The notes beneath the pieces are model-generated. The model made no database searches. It saw only the letters and a list, made by a program, of their open reading frames with translations, and was not told the DNA's origin. A DNA stretch of 64,000 nt from Polytrichum commune (taxonomy: Eukaryota; Streptophyta; Polytrichopsida; Polytrichales; Polytrichaceae): contig OX485809.1 in assembly GCA_950295325.1 (NCBI GenBank), positions 23,622,001-23,686,000 on the forward strand, written 5' to 3'. The translations under genes and the position numbers were made by a program. This document shows positions 23,795 to 36,849 of this stretch, in pieces (within the stretch, counting starts at the first letter, position 1; each line of letters opens with the position of its first letter).

Positions 23795-26122
23795 TAAAGC
23801 CATATGTTCAGTTTAAACTTGTATTCCTTTACTTTATACCTATCATGTACACATGGATGAAAATATATAGTTACTATATGGACTAAGTTTTCATAAGCAT
23901 AGATGAATGGTACAAGGAAACTAGGGTTAAGGATGTAGAACACATCCCTAACACGTGGTAAGATTAGGGTTGTACAGAACTTACCTTGAGTAAGATCTCC
24001 TATATAAACCCGTAAACCCTAAAAGAGGCTCTTTTTTACCATTCGCACAAGGGCTTGGTGAGGTAACTTAGAGCACACTTACTGGGATACTAGATACGTG
24101 TGCTAAGTGAAGTAGAGGATACTAAGGCTATTCACCAAGGAGAGCATTCTACTTGTGGTGATACAATCATGGCTAAAGAACAAGTTTGAACACCCATTTG
24201 ACATTTTGTAATGAGTGTTACTATTAGAAATACTACTATGCATGTAATGTAAGTTTAATGTGTGTGACATGGATAACAACTGGGTCCTACTGTTATTTAC
24301 CTCGTGTACGTAACTAATCCTCAATTATTTGTTGGTTGGTTGCATGGGCATAGGTGAGGCAGGCCCTTCACACTCTCAATACTACGAAGTATTGTGAATA
24401 TGACATTTTATGCATTTCTTTTGGTTGATACTACTAGGCATATCTCCTGGTATGTTTTCCATATATGTAATAGTTAGGGTACATCCTTGATGGAGCAATG
24501 CATGAAGATTGGTAATTAGATCTACAAAGGTATGATGGGGTCAGCCACAACTTGTTTTTGGGTACTTAGGAACCATGTATGAGTACTGAAACCCTAAGTA
24601 TGATACAAATACTTATGAAAGTACAGTATATCGTATTGTTACATGTTTGTATTGTTTACATACAATTAGACATGAGCATTTGCAATGAGCATTGAGCATA
24701 CTTAGCCTTAAAACGATATGATGAGAAGGTTAGATTTGAGGTAATGAGGGTTATGAAAAAGTTCCCACCCACCCACCCTTGCATTGCAATGAAGAAGACA
24801 TTGAAGGATCAGGCCTCTGAAAAGAGGAAGTTCAAGCTTTGCAAAAAGCATTGAAAAGTCAACTCTCTATGCTGTAGTAGCTCCTTAGCGATTTTTTTTT
24901 GTGCAATTTTTTTTCGCAATGGTTGGTTACTCACAATTTCAATTTGGTAGTAGCCAAGATGAGGATGACCTCATTGGTAGTGAGAATTATTTTGAGCCCT
25001 CAAGGCAATTTCCATGAAGTGCTTTTAGGGCTTATGTTCAACACCCTTCTCCACTTGCAAGGAATTTGAGGGAAGAGTTTGAAGGAGGAAGAGAGATAGA
25101 AAAAGAAAATGATCTTTGAACATTTTTGCATTATATGATCCAAGAAGAAATTGTGACACATATCCACTTGGCCGGTCAAATTTCCACACCACCCTCTCCT
25201 TGCTCCCAAACAAAAAATATGCCATCATCATAATTGAAGCATTATGGTGATACATGATGGTTTTTTGTATCGCCATAGTTGAAATGATAAAATACTTCAA
25301 AACCATAAAGATCATAAGAGAGCACAAAATCTCTCTTCTTCGATTATCCATAATTGAAGATCAAAGATAAGAAGAGAGAAATTGATGAGGATGATTAAGA
25401 GGAGAGCATGTCTTAAATAATACCAAAGAGTAGTGCTTTGCCCAATGTGTATGGGTTTTCCCCTCTTCATTCTTAAACACCCAAGGAGACATTTATTTCC
25501 TACATGGGCCAAACTTGACAATTGGCAATTTGGCAATTTTCATTATCTTTTGAATAAAATTGAACATTATATTACACAATTCTTATGAACACAATTCTTG
25601 TTGAAATCTTTTGATACAATGTGAATGTAGAGAATTATGGTTTTTTATCACAAAAAATCTTCACCATTAGGTGAACTTCTCTTCACTGGTGGACTTCTCC
25701 GCTAAACTTCTCCTCTAGATGTTTAGACTTCAACCGGTCAAGACTCCTTAAGAAATATTTTATTGCCTTTAATTCTTCTCCAGCACATCCACCACTTGCC
25801 TCATATAACCATGTCTTGGCCAAGCATTCTTGACCGACCGGAGGCCTTCTCCACCGTAGTGTAAACCGGCCCTAATTCCTACTTAGACTCATGACCGTTG
25901 GTTTCTTCTATTTTATCATGCATGAAGACCTGCATGAACAAAATTTTGTTGAAAGAGCATTTGGTTGAGGGCCCGGTCACATATGACTTCACACTACACT
26001 TGAAGGTACGTGACCACACTACATGATTTTGGAGGTGTGTTGGGACAACCTTTGGACACTTTCTCTTGAGCTCTCACAATTTCATGGTCACGGCTCTTGG
26101 CTCGTGTATGAAGTGGCCCTTA

Positions 26123-28270
26123 GAACACATTACCCATTTGACATGGGCGGTCATTAGGACATGACCCCAATTACATGTGTTTAATCTAATCTATAAGTGT
26201 AAAGTCTGTTTTGATAGCATGATTTTATGTTCTGTTTGAATTTGAGTCAAGGTCCACTAGATAATGTATAATTGAAGTTGAATTCTTTTAAATTATTTAT
26301 TAGGAGTGTGATAGATGCGGTGGGAAGAAGCAGAGTCCGGGAAGTTTTTGAAGCCTTAGTGGCTAATTGCCGGTAGTTGCTACGAAGGGTCGGATTTTTT
26401 CCAATTTACATCGGCAAGAGCTGGTCTTTTGTAAAATCAATCGGCCAATTGCCTATATTTTCATATTTTCATTGGCCAATACCCGATTAAATGGAATTCA
26501 TATCGGCACTAATTGTTTAAAAAATGTATGAAAAGTTATTAGAAATCATTTCTTAGTACAAAATCTTGAATAAGTGAAAAGAAAGGCATGTTCAAAACTT
26601 TAAATTTGAAGAGTTAATATCCTTGGCAGGAATTGAACCTAGCAATGCCTTCACTGCTTGAAGGCCAAGGGTCCCCCAATTCTTCATAGAAGCAATTGGA
26701 TTTGGTCATGGAAAGGTTGCATAATTCAAAAGGTTTAAGATTTAGGGTACTTCCTCAAGTGCATCATTAGATGCCCCAGACAAATAGCGCTCTGGATGCT
26801 TCCGACTGAAATCCAGTAACTCAAAAGAAGAATCGGCTACATTTCCGGGACATTTTATGGTCCATCGGCTAATTGCCGGAGGATTGAAATTACAGTCAGA
26901 TTGCCATCCGATGGTTGGAAATTTGGACCGGCCATAGGGGAAATCCATCGGCTAATAATGAACTAGCCGTCGGTTTTCCCCGAACATAGGGTCAGGGTCT
27001 TCAATATTTGTTAAATTGACACCATGCATACATATCAACTCTAGTCAAGAGCAACAATACAAACCCTAATACTTGGATGAGCACGTACTTAGCTCAAAAT
27101 CTCAAGGGATCCAACGTGGACATGAGAAAATCTTAGCTGGCACAGCACTTTTGGGGAACTTCCCTTAGCGCCTGCGGTACCGCCAAGTCAGCATGACCAG
27201 GTTCACTGTATAGTCCCCATGTTTCATCCACCTTTGTTCTTATCCTCCTTCATCTAATCATCTCATCCATGTATATCATCAAGATCGCACAGAAACCCAG
27301 AACATCTCATCCGTAGGGATGAATGTAGTGTAACACTGTCGTCTCCTTCGGAAGGGAATGTTTGCCAACACGCCGCGCTCTCTTCTTATATCGGTGCTGA
27401 AATTTACACATTTGCGCAAGAAGCTTCGGTCGGAAGATCGAGACTCATCAAGCTTGGTAATTCATTTCACATGCTCCCTTTCCATTTTTCCTTGAAGAGT
27501 TACGTGATCTTTTTAGAGATTTTTGCCAAGTTTTGCACAACTACTTGAGAAGTTTCGGCCATTGGCACACCTTGCGTCTTAATTCTGATACCGCAGATGT
27601 ACTGTTGCGCTTATGTGAATTTTTTACTTCACTTTAGCATGCCTGTCTCATGAATTTTCTCGAGAATCATGCGGGTGGAAGTGAAAGAGTATAAAGGACT
27701 GTAAATTTAGATCGGCATTATTCGTTGTTTCGGAGATTGCGAAACTTCGAGGCGCAGATCTGGTATATGTGTTGCCTGTTTGGAGATTTTCAGTTTACCT
27801 TTATAATGTGAAAGCATTATTTTAATTTTGTAAGAATCTGATGTTTCTTGCACAATTGCATGAGAAGCTTCAAAGAATGGGACACCTCGAGGCCTAATTC
27901 TTATGCTACAGTATCGTTTCTTTGATGTAGAGATGTCACTTCGCTTCTTCACATCCCTGTTATGTATTTAGGAGAATATAGGCGAAAATCAAAGTAGTGC
28001 AGTGGTTGCAGAGTTTAAGCCTTTCCATCGAGTGTTGAAAATCTGATGACGTGATCTGACACTTCAGTGTCCCTTGTTCTTCTTGAGGGTGCCTTATTTA
28101 TTTTGGAATTCTCTCGCCGTTTATTTTTGAGAAGGCAGGTGAAAGTTAGTAAGCGTGCTCAAGTGATCGAAGAGTCTGAGAATTGCATTGATTCCGAGAG
28201 AAAATATTCCTTGTTTCACTTTGAAGCGGTGGGATCGGAGTGAAGACTACGTAGAGTTATTGGAGGCATC
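26123..28270. other. Intergenic and TfdA-gene leader
   Basis: From 26300 to 26990 the motif GGCTAATTGCCGG recurs (26361-26373 and 26867-26879) among other CGGC/GCCG words, suggesting a decayed foldback element without clear ends. A B-box-like AGGTTCAATTCCT sits on the minus strand at 26640-26628. From about 27300 the sequence becomes unique and should hold the promoter and 5' leader of the next gene. Confidence 0.4.
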
Positions 28271-29751
28271 ATGGTAGCGCTTACGAAGCAATCTTTTTTC
28301 ACGGAAGGCCAAGTGCCGGAGCAGCGGGTGGTAGAAGGCGGTGTTCCATTTCCACAGGTGTTGCAGCCCCAGTCAGCGGTATCCGATACCTCGTCTCTGG
28401 TCGCTGCAATCGCGAAGGACAAGGCGTGGCTGGAGAAAGAGCTTGAACGGAGCGGTGCAATTCTCTTCCGCGGGTTTGATGTTGCGACGGCGGCCGATTT
28501 TGATGCAGTTGTGAAGGCGTTTGATTACCTCGAGTTGCCTTATGTCGGTGGAGCAGCTCCACGGTCGAGCGTCGTTGGCCGTGTCTTCACATCTAATGAG
28601 TCTCCTCCGGATCAAAAGATTCCCTTCCACCACGAAATGGCTCAGGTACTTTCAAATCTTTCAAAATCACCTGAAATTTTCTTATTCCTTTCAGGTTCTT
28701 CATCCCCTGTTTCTGACTTTGCCAATCAACGAAATATATATTTTGAAATCACGAACGTCATCATAACAAACATAACCTTCTACTCAGGCTGGCAAAAATT
28801 TATCCATCGATTGCAGTTTTACAATGTGCTTGCCAATATGCTTGATTCTGATGCATCTGATGTGAAGGATGCATTAACTGTCAATCCTAAGTTTCAACAT
28901 TTTGTCTTGCATTTACATATTGATGGTGGATTGTAATCAGGTGCCTGAGTATCCGGGGAAAGTATTTTTCTATTGTGAGATCGAGCCAGCAGAAGGTGGA
29001 GAAACCCCAATTCTTTTGAGTCACTTGGTATACCAAAGAATGGAAAAAGAATGGCCTGAGTTTGTGCAGAAGCTCCATCAGCATGGATTGCTCTACACAC
29101 GCATCCTTGGCGCAGGGGACGACCCGTCATCTCCAATTGGTCGCGGCTGGCAATCCACTTTCTTGACGAAGGATCGCGAGGAAGCTGAAAAGAGGTTCAC
29201 TTCCTTTTGACCTCATGTCGATCAATGCTGTATTGCTTGGACATTCAATGCACAATCTACACCTCTGTTGTAACAGAAACATAGTGCCTGAAAACCTTGA
29301 AGTAAGGTTCAAGGTTGAATCATTTACTCTTGAATTATTACTCAATCATAAGTAAATCGTTTGTAAGAGTTGCTATTTGTGGGTGTGCAGAGCTTCAAAG
29401 TTAGGAATGCAACTGGAGTGGCTCGAGGATGGAGTGAAAACCGTTTCAGGCCCAATTCCAGCTGTGAAAATTGACGAGCTGCGGAAACGTCCAGTGTGGT
29501 TCAACAGCATGGTGGCAGCCTACACGGGATGGGAGGATGCCCGCAATGACCCTGTGAAGGCGGTTACATTTGGCGATGGCACACCTCTGCCGAAGGAAGC
29601 TGTCATGGCATGCCTTCAGGTTTTGACTGAGGAAAGTGTGTCCATCCCATGGCGCCATGGGGATGTGCTGCTGCTTGACAATATTGCTGTACAACATGCT
29701 CGGAAAGCGTTTGTCCCACCCCGCCGCGTCCTAGCCTCTCTGGCCAAGTGA
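28271..29751 (+). CDS. TfdA/TauD-like Fe(II)/2-oxoglutarate dioxygenase (clavaminate-synthase-like), complete, three exons
   Basis: Exons 28271-28645, 28941-29194 and 29391-29751 join in phase across GT-AG introns of 295 and 196 bp. They encode 329 residues plus TGA, the same size as the plant clavaminate-synthase-like family represented by Arabidopsis At3g21360. The iron ligands are readable. HxE is H120-x-E122 in PFHHEMAQ at the end of exon 1, and the distal His is H312 in LLLDNIAVQHARKAF. It is followed by R321/R322 in PPRRVLASLAK, which should bind 2-oxoglutarate. Other landmarks are GAILFRGFDV, FYCEIEPAEGGETPIL and WRHGDVLLLDN. Family members oxidise a small substrate using 2-oxoglutarate and oxygen, but the plant substrate is unknown. 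The start is the ATG before VALTKQSFF, with no in-frame ATG nearby upstream. The frame that reads through the first donor to 28936 is intron translation. Confidence 0.95.
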
Positions 29752-32495
29752 GTGTCATGTATGTAGAGCTTTGCCATAAGGCAGGCCGGTCTTGTATATA
29801 ACCATATTGAGGAATACTACAAAGTACTCCACAGTGATACTTCCATTCATTTGTGCTGAAAAAAATGCTTGGACAGGCCCCAATGTTGTCATTTGAATGA
29901 TCTGTTCATGTACATTGAGTTTGCATTCATTATTACGGCTTGCATAATAACTGGCATCATTTCTTGCCAAACTGTTCGACATGCCATTGTGTGGCTATCC
30001 AAGCCAAATGGTGCTCAGTGCTAATTCAGATAGTAGCATCTCTGGGTCAAGTATGATGAGCAATACATGTAAAAAGTTGTTGAAACATTACGGAATTAGT
30101 CACCAGAGTTGATTGATATGCTTTAGAACTCCTAACCTAAAAGAGAAGTATCCAAAATCTGTTCCTCCACCATAGTTGCGTGATGTGGTGCAATTCTCAG
30201 TGACAGATGATTCTACAGAGCCTCATACTGAAACCTCGAGGGCTTACTAAAGTCTCGAGCATTTATTTTAAAATGTGGTTAAATGTAACGTTGAATTTCT
30301 AGACAGCATCTCTGAAAAGTGATCCAGATTGAGACAAAGATGGCATTTTTTCACCTTAGGGTTTTTGATGGTGGAAAGTTTATTCAGCTTTTATGCCATG
30401 ACTCCACATGTTTTGTCACCTTCCCAAAATCGAAAGGTTTAATGGTTGATCCATTAAGGTCTTTGTTGCTCACAATAAAGATTGCAAAGAGAAAGATAGA
30501 AGCTGGCATAACAAGTATAAGTGTGTGTGTATATATATATATACACATACACTAGTGCTCCACAATATGAGTAAATGTATGTTACATAGATGTATAGACT
30601 ATCATTTTGGACTATTTATAACATATGTTGTGGTCCTTCACCATTTTACATTTTCACTTCACATAGCTTTAGGACCCATGACCATGCAAAATTGGATTCT
30701 ATTCCCACAATATGGTTGTTGGATGGGTTTTAAGGGCCCCGAATATTTTTATGATCACATCCCTTGGTTTGTATGTGAAGTGCCCCTAAGTGAAGCTCTT
30801 TTGAAAAACCAAATAGATGGATAGGTGGATATGTTGGCTTCATGTGACATGCTCACCCCGGGGAGTGCACTCCATTATCAAGTTGAACACCACGTGCGAT
30901 AAATAAAATAAAATAAATCTACTTTTTACATAAAGCATCACCAAAATGGGTCAAAATTTTATCAAATTTTCTTCATGAGTAAATATAAACGGTATCTATT
31001 ACATAATAAAAAATGATAACCAAATTTGATCATTTTCTTCTTCTTTTAAATAAATAAAAAATACCGTTTCTAACTAGAATGATGCAAAATTGAACTAAAA
31101 CAATTACTACAAAAATGAATATGAGTAAAAAATTCAAAAAATTTCAAAAATGTATAAAATCAATGGTTATGTATATGTAGAAAAATTATCATAATATTTT
31201 AAATGATCAATGGCATATAATATAGGGTAGCAAACTTTTATCACTCATGGTTATGAAACGTAAGGGGGTGTGATTGCCCCAAGGTGCTCACTCTTGAGCT
31301 CTAGGGTTTTGTGGACCCACATGGACATAAAATATTGTTAGCCCTAGTGTTTTTCATGGCCATTTGACACATCATGATGGTTATCTCCACACAACAACTT
31401 GCCATTGGATATCACTATGGATCTATGACGATGATGTTCGCCATATCATTGAGGGCGACAAATCACGACATCGAAGGGTTTGGATAAACAAGGGAGCTTG
31501 TTGATTTACGGAGAGACAACTATTAGGTAGTTATTTAGCTTGAATTTTGAAGCAACAACCAAGGTAGAATCTGTAGGCTTTTACATATTTGTGATAAATC
31601 GTCGCACCTTCTATGAGAAAAATCAAACTCACATGTGATCTTGTAATCCATTACAAAGACGTGTAGCTATAGCACTATCTCAATAACATAGTTGTTACAC
31701 ATTACAAATGTGTGGTGAGGTTTATGGGGTGGTAGAAGTATTGCCTTTATTATAATCAAATGGTTTTTGCATTTATTAGGAAACATTTGAAACCTATAGT
31801 GTTTTGAAAAATCCACTAGTCAAAGTATAAAGATGATGGCAGCAAAATCAAAGCACTGCAAGGGTTTCCATATATTTTTGGAGCCGCCCCAAATCTTGAT
31901 CTCTTGGAATCATGGTCCTAAAAATTACATGCGGAAGAAAAATAATTATGATTCCGATATATGAAGGTGACCCCCAAAAGCAAGTATAATCCAAATCTCA
32001 ACCCATTTTAGGTTTATTTCCTTGTCCTACTAATTCCTATCATCAAAGTCATGACATTAGGACCGAATATATCATGATACAAAAGGAATAGCAAATGTTA
32101 CTCAAAATTTGCAAAAAAAAATCATATGTAAGAGTTTAGGACCCCCTTTACCTACATGTTAATTAACAAATCTAAATATTTAATGAAAAAAAAAATCATG
32201 AACCTCTTTACAAAGTGTCAAAATCATGTCATGTGCAATGGGACAATACTAAAGGGTGTCTTGTTCTTGCATGGACCCAATAATATGGATAGAAACCAAC
32301 GCTTTATTACACAGAGTCAATTGTCAAACATATAGACTCATAGATGAACCATGAGATCAACTTTAGTCAATCACAATATGAACATGAGGTACTAGGGAAG
32401 ACAACTTGCTTTTTGTTTTTTTACTACATGAAACGTTTCTACAAGAAAAATGTGAGCTTCAATGGCTTCTTGTAGTATATTTTTGATCCCATGCT
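29752..32495. other. Intergenic; 3' flank of the TfdA-like gene and AT-rich DNA
   Basis: The first few hundred bases should contain the 3' UTR. A TG/TA microsatellite lies near 30523-30550. Near 30770-30790 there is a lone terminus similar to the right end of the outer element at 26119. The rest (30840-32495) is very AT-rich without recognisable coding. Confidence 0.4.
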
Positions 32496-32497
32496 CT

Positions 32498-32990
32498 TTA
32501 ACTTTTCCATTTTGTTTTTTGTTCTTTCTTCAATTGCTTCATCACTTGTGTTGTTTCTTCATTGATTTTTGTTTCAAATTTTGAATTGATATGAAAATCT
32601 TGTAAGTTTTTCATTTCTTTTATTGCACTTTCAACAACACAAAACATGTCAATTTCATGATAATTTCCAAAGACGTAATTGGCTTCATTTTGCATCAGTT
32701 TTAGAGACCTTTCAATCAATCCATGTCAAATGCATCTCCATATATAATGCATAGATTGTGTAGACCCAACAAAGCAATGACCATGTTTGGTAAACACCTT
32801 AGTGGCATATCCAATCACTTTAATAAAATTCTCCAACATCCTTTTCGTAATCTAAATGCTCTTTCAACTGACATTCTTATACTAGATTGTGTAAAATTCA
32901 AATTAGTTATTACTCTTCATTGATTATCCTCCTCACTTTTGAATGGGGAATAAAACCTTGGTCTCATGGGATATGCACCTTTTATTGTTT
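32498..32990 (-). pseudogene. Decayed PIF/Harbinger transposase, C-terminal part of the DDE_4 nuclease
   Basis: Minus-strand translation from about 32981 gives GAYPMRPRFYSPF. After one stop comes SSIRMSVERAFRLRKGCW, then RILLK, a stop, LDMPLRCLPNMVIALLGL, HNLCIIYGDAFDMD, and another stop. This is the conserved C-terminal pattern of Harbinger-type nucleases (AYP....PF, then R..VE.AFG.LK..W, then HN.C). At least three in-frame stops make it a relic. It continues as an open frame to 32498 (IERSLKLMQNEANYV). The catalytic N-terminal part is not clearly readable, though IAIDGNHI near 33150 could be a trace of the first Asp region. Confidence 0.75.
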
Positions 32991-32999
32991 TATTTTTCC

Positions 33000-34463
33000 A
33001 ATTTCAATTCGTTGGCAGAATGTCAAATCATGACTACGTCCAACCACACTGAAATCATAGTCCCAATTTTTTTAAATTAAAAATTAAAAAAATCTCCTAC
33101 TCCTCGAAGTAAATCGGAATAGATCCTATACATTAGTAATATGTGGTTGCCATCTATAGCTATAGAGATGAAGACATCCCAAATTAGCTAAAATTAAATT
33201 ATAAAATTGGGAGTTTCATTATCTACAAATTGACCACAACTAGTCGTATAAAATCCTCAAAATGACTACTTCACTCATCAAGATTGGGAGATTAGGGTTC
33301 ACAATTAGGGGTGCAAGGCACATGGAATTCAAACCAACAATGACCAACAATACAGACTATAAGGATTGATCAAGACTGTCAATTTTAGGTGGATTGGGGT
33401 CGTCCACCTCAGTGGACCCATCAAGTTGATCTTTGCTATTAACTAATATAGTAGTTGATCATAGGCGTTCACTCATCCATTTGATTATTTTTTGGAATGT
33501 GTGAATGCATCTTCTTGCAAATGGGTACATTGGAGTCTTTCTATTTCACCTCAAAAACGATTAATGCCTTCACATTGGAGTCTTTCCAATTCTTCAAAAT
33601 TCAAAATTCTCCATGTTCTTTACCGCTCCTTTTTTTTTCTTTTTTCTTGGATTTTGTTGCTTTTGGTGCAACCTTCTTGCACTGAGCTTCTTTTCTTTTT
33701 GTTGTAGGGTTTGGATGGACAATATGTACATTCATCTAGGATTTCTATGACTATGGGCTCTACACAAGGCATTTTTCTCGTGCATTGTAGTTTTTCAACA
33801 ATCCCCTTTAGGTTCAGTGATTGCATTCAATTGATCTTGGGTGTTTGAAATCAAAAGAGGCAAGGGCGATCTTGTTGCTACAATAGGGAGACATGGTTGA
33901 AATGTGTGAGACCCTACACTAGACACACCCTTGCCAATCAAGCGTCCCAACAATGATCCTCGAAGCATATTGTGAGGAGCTATTTATTTTATAAGCAAGC
34001 AATCAACCAAGGAGAAGCGAAGGAGAAAATGATGAGAGAAACAAGAGTGTGAAAGGGAAAGATGTGGAGTTGATGCTCATTTGATCCAATGGTGGAAATA
34101 AAGTTTTTAAAATTGCATTTTATTTGGAAAGTCATTGGCCCCAAGGAAATTTGTTAGTCTTCCAATCCATGAAGCATCCTTTTCTATATTTGGGGGCCAT
34201 CTTGGGGCCAGAGTTCTCTAGATTAAAAAATTAAATCATATGTTGGCCTTGAATCCTAGTGCAAAGTAGGCCTTTTGATTATCTTCATTGCTATTAGAAT
34301 TTTGTAGTGAATTGATGAATATGAAACACCAACGTACATATGCTAGACATTCATGCTAACATACAAGAAGCATGGCAAGCCTTGGTTAGTAGGACAACGT
34401 TTCGGGATGCAATTGTTGACATGAGATTTGATTGCTAATCCTCATGAGCAATGGAAAGGGAAT
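33000..34463. other. Intergenic, possible upstream debris of the Harbinger relic
   Basis: AT-rich with a short T-rich, hydrophobic frame at 33492-33707 (+) that I reject as a gene. No terminal inverted repeats could be matched around the Harbinger relic. Confidence 0.35.
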
Positions 34464-34465
34464 TA

Positions 34466-35208
34466 AGGTAGAGGGTGCTAAAACCAACACCCCACCCAAC
34501 ACCAACACTTATAAACGTCTTCTAATTGTCAACACTCTATTACCTTGAACCATACCCCATGATGAAGGAGCGTCCAGGCCCATGGAGTGACGGTTTTAGG
34601 TGTCATAGTGGCTTCCACTACCTCCATCCAAGGTAGGCAATGGGCTCCACTTCATCTCAAGTTGGTTCAAGGTGGCTTGTCAATGCCTATTCTAGCCATT
34701 CTATACCTTAGGGGGCGTGCACCGGGGGGGGGGGAGTTATAGCCATTCCATTCACAAAGCCAAGGAGGTAGGCCCACAAAGCACAAAGGGGGTCGGTGCT
34801 AGGCATAAAGGGGGTTGGTACCCATGATGCAAGGTCATGGTTTTTGCAAGTGAACAAGGTGGGATCATGGAGGTGGCCATGTGGCTATCGCACTGTTACT
34901 AGTTGGGATTTGGTCTAACTTGAGTCTAATACATGACTATGTTGTGTTGGTTCTAAGCAATGAAGATGGGGTCCTCATCACATGCAAGGTCATCATACAT
35001 GGGGCCTATGGATTGGTTAAGGAAGCTAGTGGTTTTGACTTTGAATATTCATCAAATATTCAATTGAGGGTAAATATGGTTTTTTTCTTCTTCTTTATAC
35101 CTATATTTAGCCCAAAAGGCTAAGATGATTTTATTTATTTTATATATCAACCACATAGCCATATGTATGTGCAATAGCTTAAAGTGTTGGTTTATTCACC
35201 CTCTACCT
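34466..35208. mobile_element. TA-flanked element with AGGTAGAGGGTG ends, 743 bp
   Basis: The left end AGGTAGAGGGTGCTAAAACC and right end GGTTTATTCACCCTCTACCT are inverted repeats with TA at both outer sides (34464-34465 and 35209-35210). A second, truncated copy starts at 48163. Its first 40 bp closely match the right end here, continuing through CCAACACTTTAAGC. The interior has a G12 run near 34730. TA duplications point to the Tc1/mariner superfamily; no transposase is encoded. Confidence 0.75.
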
Positions 35209-35441
35209 TAGTTGATTTCAACACACCCAAGTTACATGCCAACCTTGTTTTAATTATGAAATGTGCACAAGTCATAAGGGCTCAAACTTTGATTGGTAGT
35301 TGACCGACATCCATATCATTTCTACAGGTGCCTGATATTGAATACCCATTGTGCAAGATTTTAAAACTTTGATGGGTTTTGGTATGTATAGTAATTAAAA
35401 ATGGATTTTAGAATACTTCTAAATGATGTCATCCTAAGTAG

Positions 35442-35980
35442 CCATGGGCTAGATCACATCTTCATTTGGCTAGGGCCCGCCCCTCCCACGCCTCCTTCAC
35501 TTACCTTTCAACCTGTCCACACCTACGTGGGAACTCTTCCTCGTTGGGAACCAATGTGACAATACCCGGTCAAAATTACAGATATTCAAGTTGACATCAC
35601 TTTCATTATTCCCAAATTAATTGGTATTGTCACATTGGTTCCCAACGAGGAAGAGTTCCCACGCAGGTGCAGGCAGCAATGCCCGGGAAGTTTTTGGGCA
35701 TAATCGGTCAAGATCATGGTGATTCTAAATCCAACCGGTTACATGTTGACATCTTCCGGTTTTGCTCTATTCATTTGAGGTATATTCTATAGATTCCTCT
35801 AATACGATTGGTAATTCTACTGAAGTCTCAAACTTCAACCGGTTATTTCTCAAACTCAACCGGTTCATTTGTAACTAACTGACAATTCTCCCCGGCCATT
35901 GATGGGCATGAAGATTGGGTAGTGAAGGAAGCATGGGAGGGGCGGGCCCCAGCCGAATGAAGATGTGATCTAGCCCGGGG
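35442..35980. mobile_element. Diverged Mutator-like MITE (same family as 38891-39245)
   Basis: GGGCTAGATCACATCTTCAT at the left pairs with ATGAAGATGTGATCTAGCCC at the right. Inward come CGCCCCTCCCACGCCTCCTTC and its diverged complement, and a second inverted block GTTGGGAACCAATGTGACAA against TTGTCACATTGGTTCCCAAC. It has extra internal sequence relative to the 355-bp relative. No flanking duplication is recognisable. Confidence 0.75.
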
Positions 35981-36353
35981 TTGTTGGGCAAGCGGAACAG
36001 CCTAATTTCATCATGACCTAATTTTAATACTGCGTTCATTGGTCCTCTTGGAATGTTGCATGTGTTGCTGCTCAATTGATCCTGCAAGCCAGGAGAATGG
36101 CTTCATCCTACATTGTACACGAACACTGTATCTTGCAATTCTCTGTAGTACTCTCAAACAATTCTTGAGAAGCCCGGTTATAAAGCTGACGCTTTCATGT
36201 AACAAGCATTTTTAAGACTAACAAGTTCAAGGTGGTTTTACAAATTACATTAGTATTTGGAAGTGTAGACCTTTCTAATTCAGACCCAAATGGCATCAAT
36301 GGATTCCTCTCAATCGCGTGCTCTTTTCGAAGCATGTTACTCCTACTTATGAA

Positions 36354-36849
36354 CATGGGTAGATCACTCGAAGGCATTTTTGTGCACCACGTGCGGCTAG
36401 GGGTTTTTTGTTTTGAGGTTATTTACCTTCAAGGGCCGAATTAAAGTCTCCCTATAATTACTTAAATTTCAAAAATGGCCCATTTGTTTGCACCTTTCCA
36501 TTACTTATATTGTCCAAGTCACTACAATTTTTTGTACTCTATATTCTTTTTAAGTAATTTTGGACAGACGGAAATCCCAATTATCATCCATCCCCGTGAG
36601 TCCTAAACCCATTTACATACCATACTAAACATACCTTCTAGGATCCTTATCTTTGGCCCCTATATTAATTTTACAAAAAATAATGGCCCGCGTTTTATGT
36701 CCATCTAACTTACTTATAATGGGATTGTTTACATTTAATGGCCCCTGTATTATTTGGAATTCCTTTATAATTTTTATTTCAAATAATTTTAATCCTCTCT
36801 ATATTATGCTGCACGTCGTTTTTAAAATGCACTAAGTGATCTACCCGTG
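36354..36849. mobile_element. hAT-type MITE, 496 bp
   Basis: The left end CATGGGTAGATCACT and right end (read inversely) CACGGGTAGATCACT are inverted repeats starting with CA. The 8-bp direct duplication CTTATGAA lies at 36346-36353 and 36850-36857. An 8-bp duplication with CA-starting termini is the hAT signature. The similarity continues inward (GGCATTTTTGTGCACCACGT against TGCATTTTAAAAACGACGTG). Confidence 0.85.

Larger units (their letters stand above)
23394..25872. mobile_element. Nested 2479-bp non-autonomous Harbinger-type element
   Basis: The left end GGGCCGCTTTACACTACGGT and right end ACCGTAGTGTAAACCGGCCC are inverted repeats. The match continues as GGAGAAG followed by a CCGGTC block. 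TAA duplications lie at 23391-23393 and 25873-25875. It holds a perfect 46-bp palindrome (23578-23623) and a long CT microsatellite, but no transposase frame. The region 23990-24060 has a TATA-like CCTATATAAACCC, so part of the interior may be a further, unrecognised insertion. Confidence 0.85.
23066..26119. mobile_element. Outer Tourist-like element, split by a nested 2.5-kb insertion
   Basis: The left end GGGCCACTTCACACACAAGA and right end CTCGTGTATGAAGTGGCCC are inverted repeats. The match continues inward with GAGAGCCCTTGACC against the complement of GGTCACGGCTC. TTA duplications flank it at 23063-23065 and 26120-26122. Removing the nested element (23394-25872) and its duplicated TAA leaves about 570 bp, a normal MITE length. 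A diverged right terminus of this family (TATGTGAAGTGCCCCTAA) appears again near 30770. Confidence 0.8.

Noticed and set aside
23671-23886. 71-codon frame with Ser/Leu repeats
   Set aside because: It is simply translation of the CT microsatellite.
28271-28936. 221-codon unspliced reading of the TfdA-like gene
   Set aside because: Codons after 28645 are intron; family similarity stops at the donor and resumes at 28941.
30840-31310. Inverted GCTCACCCCGGGG / CCCCAAGGTGCTCAC termini
   Set aside because: The two blocks do not align as inverted repeats beyond a few bases and have no target duplication.
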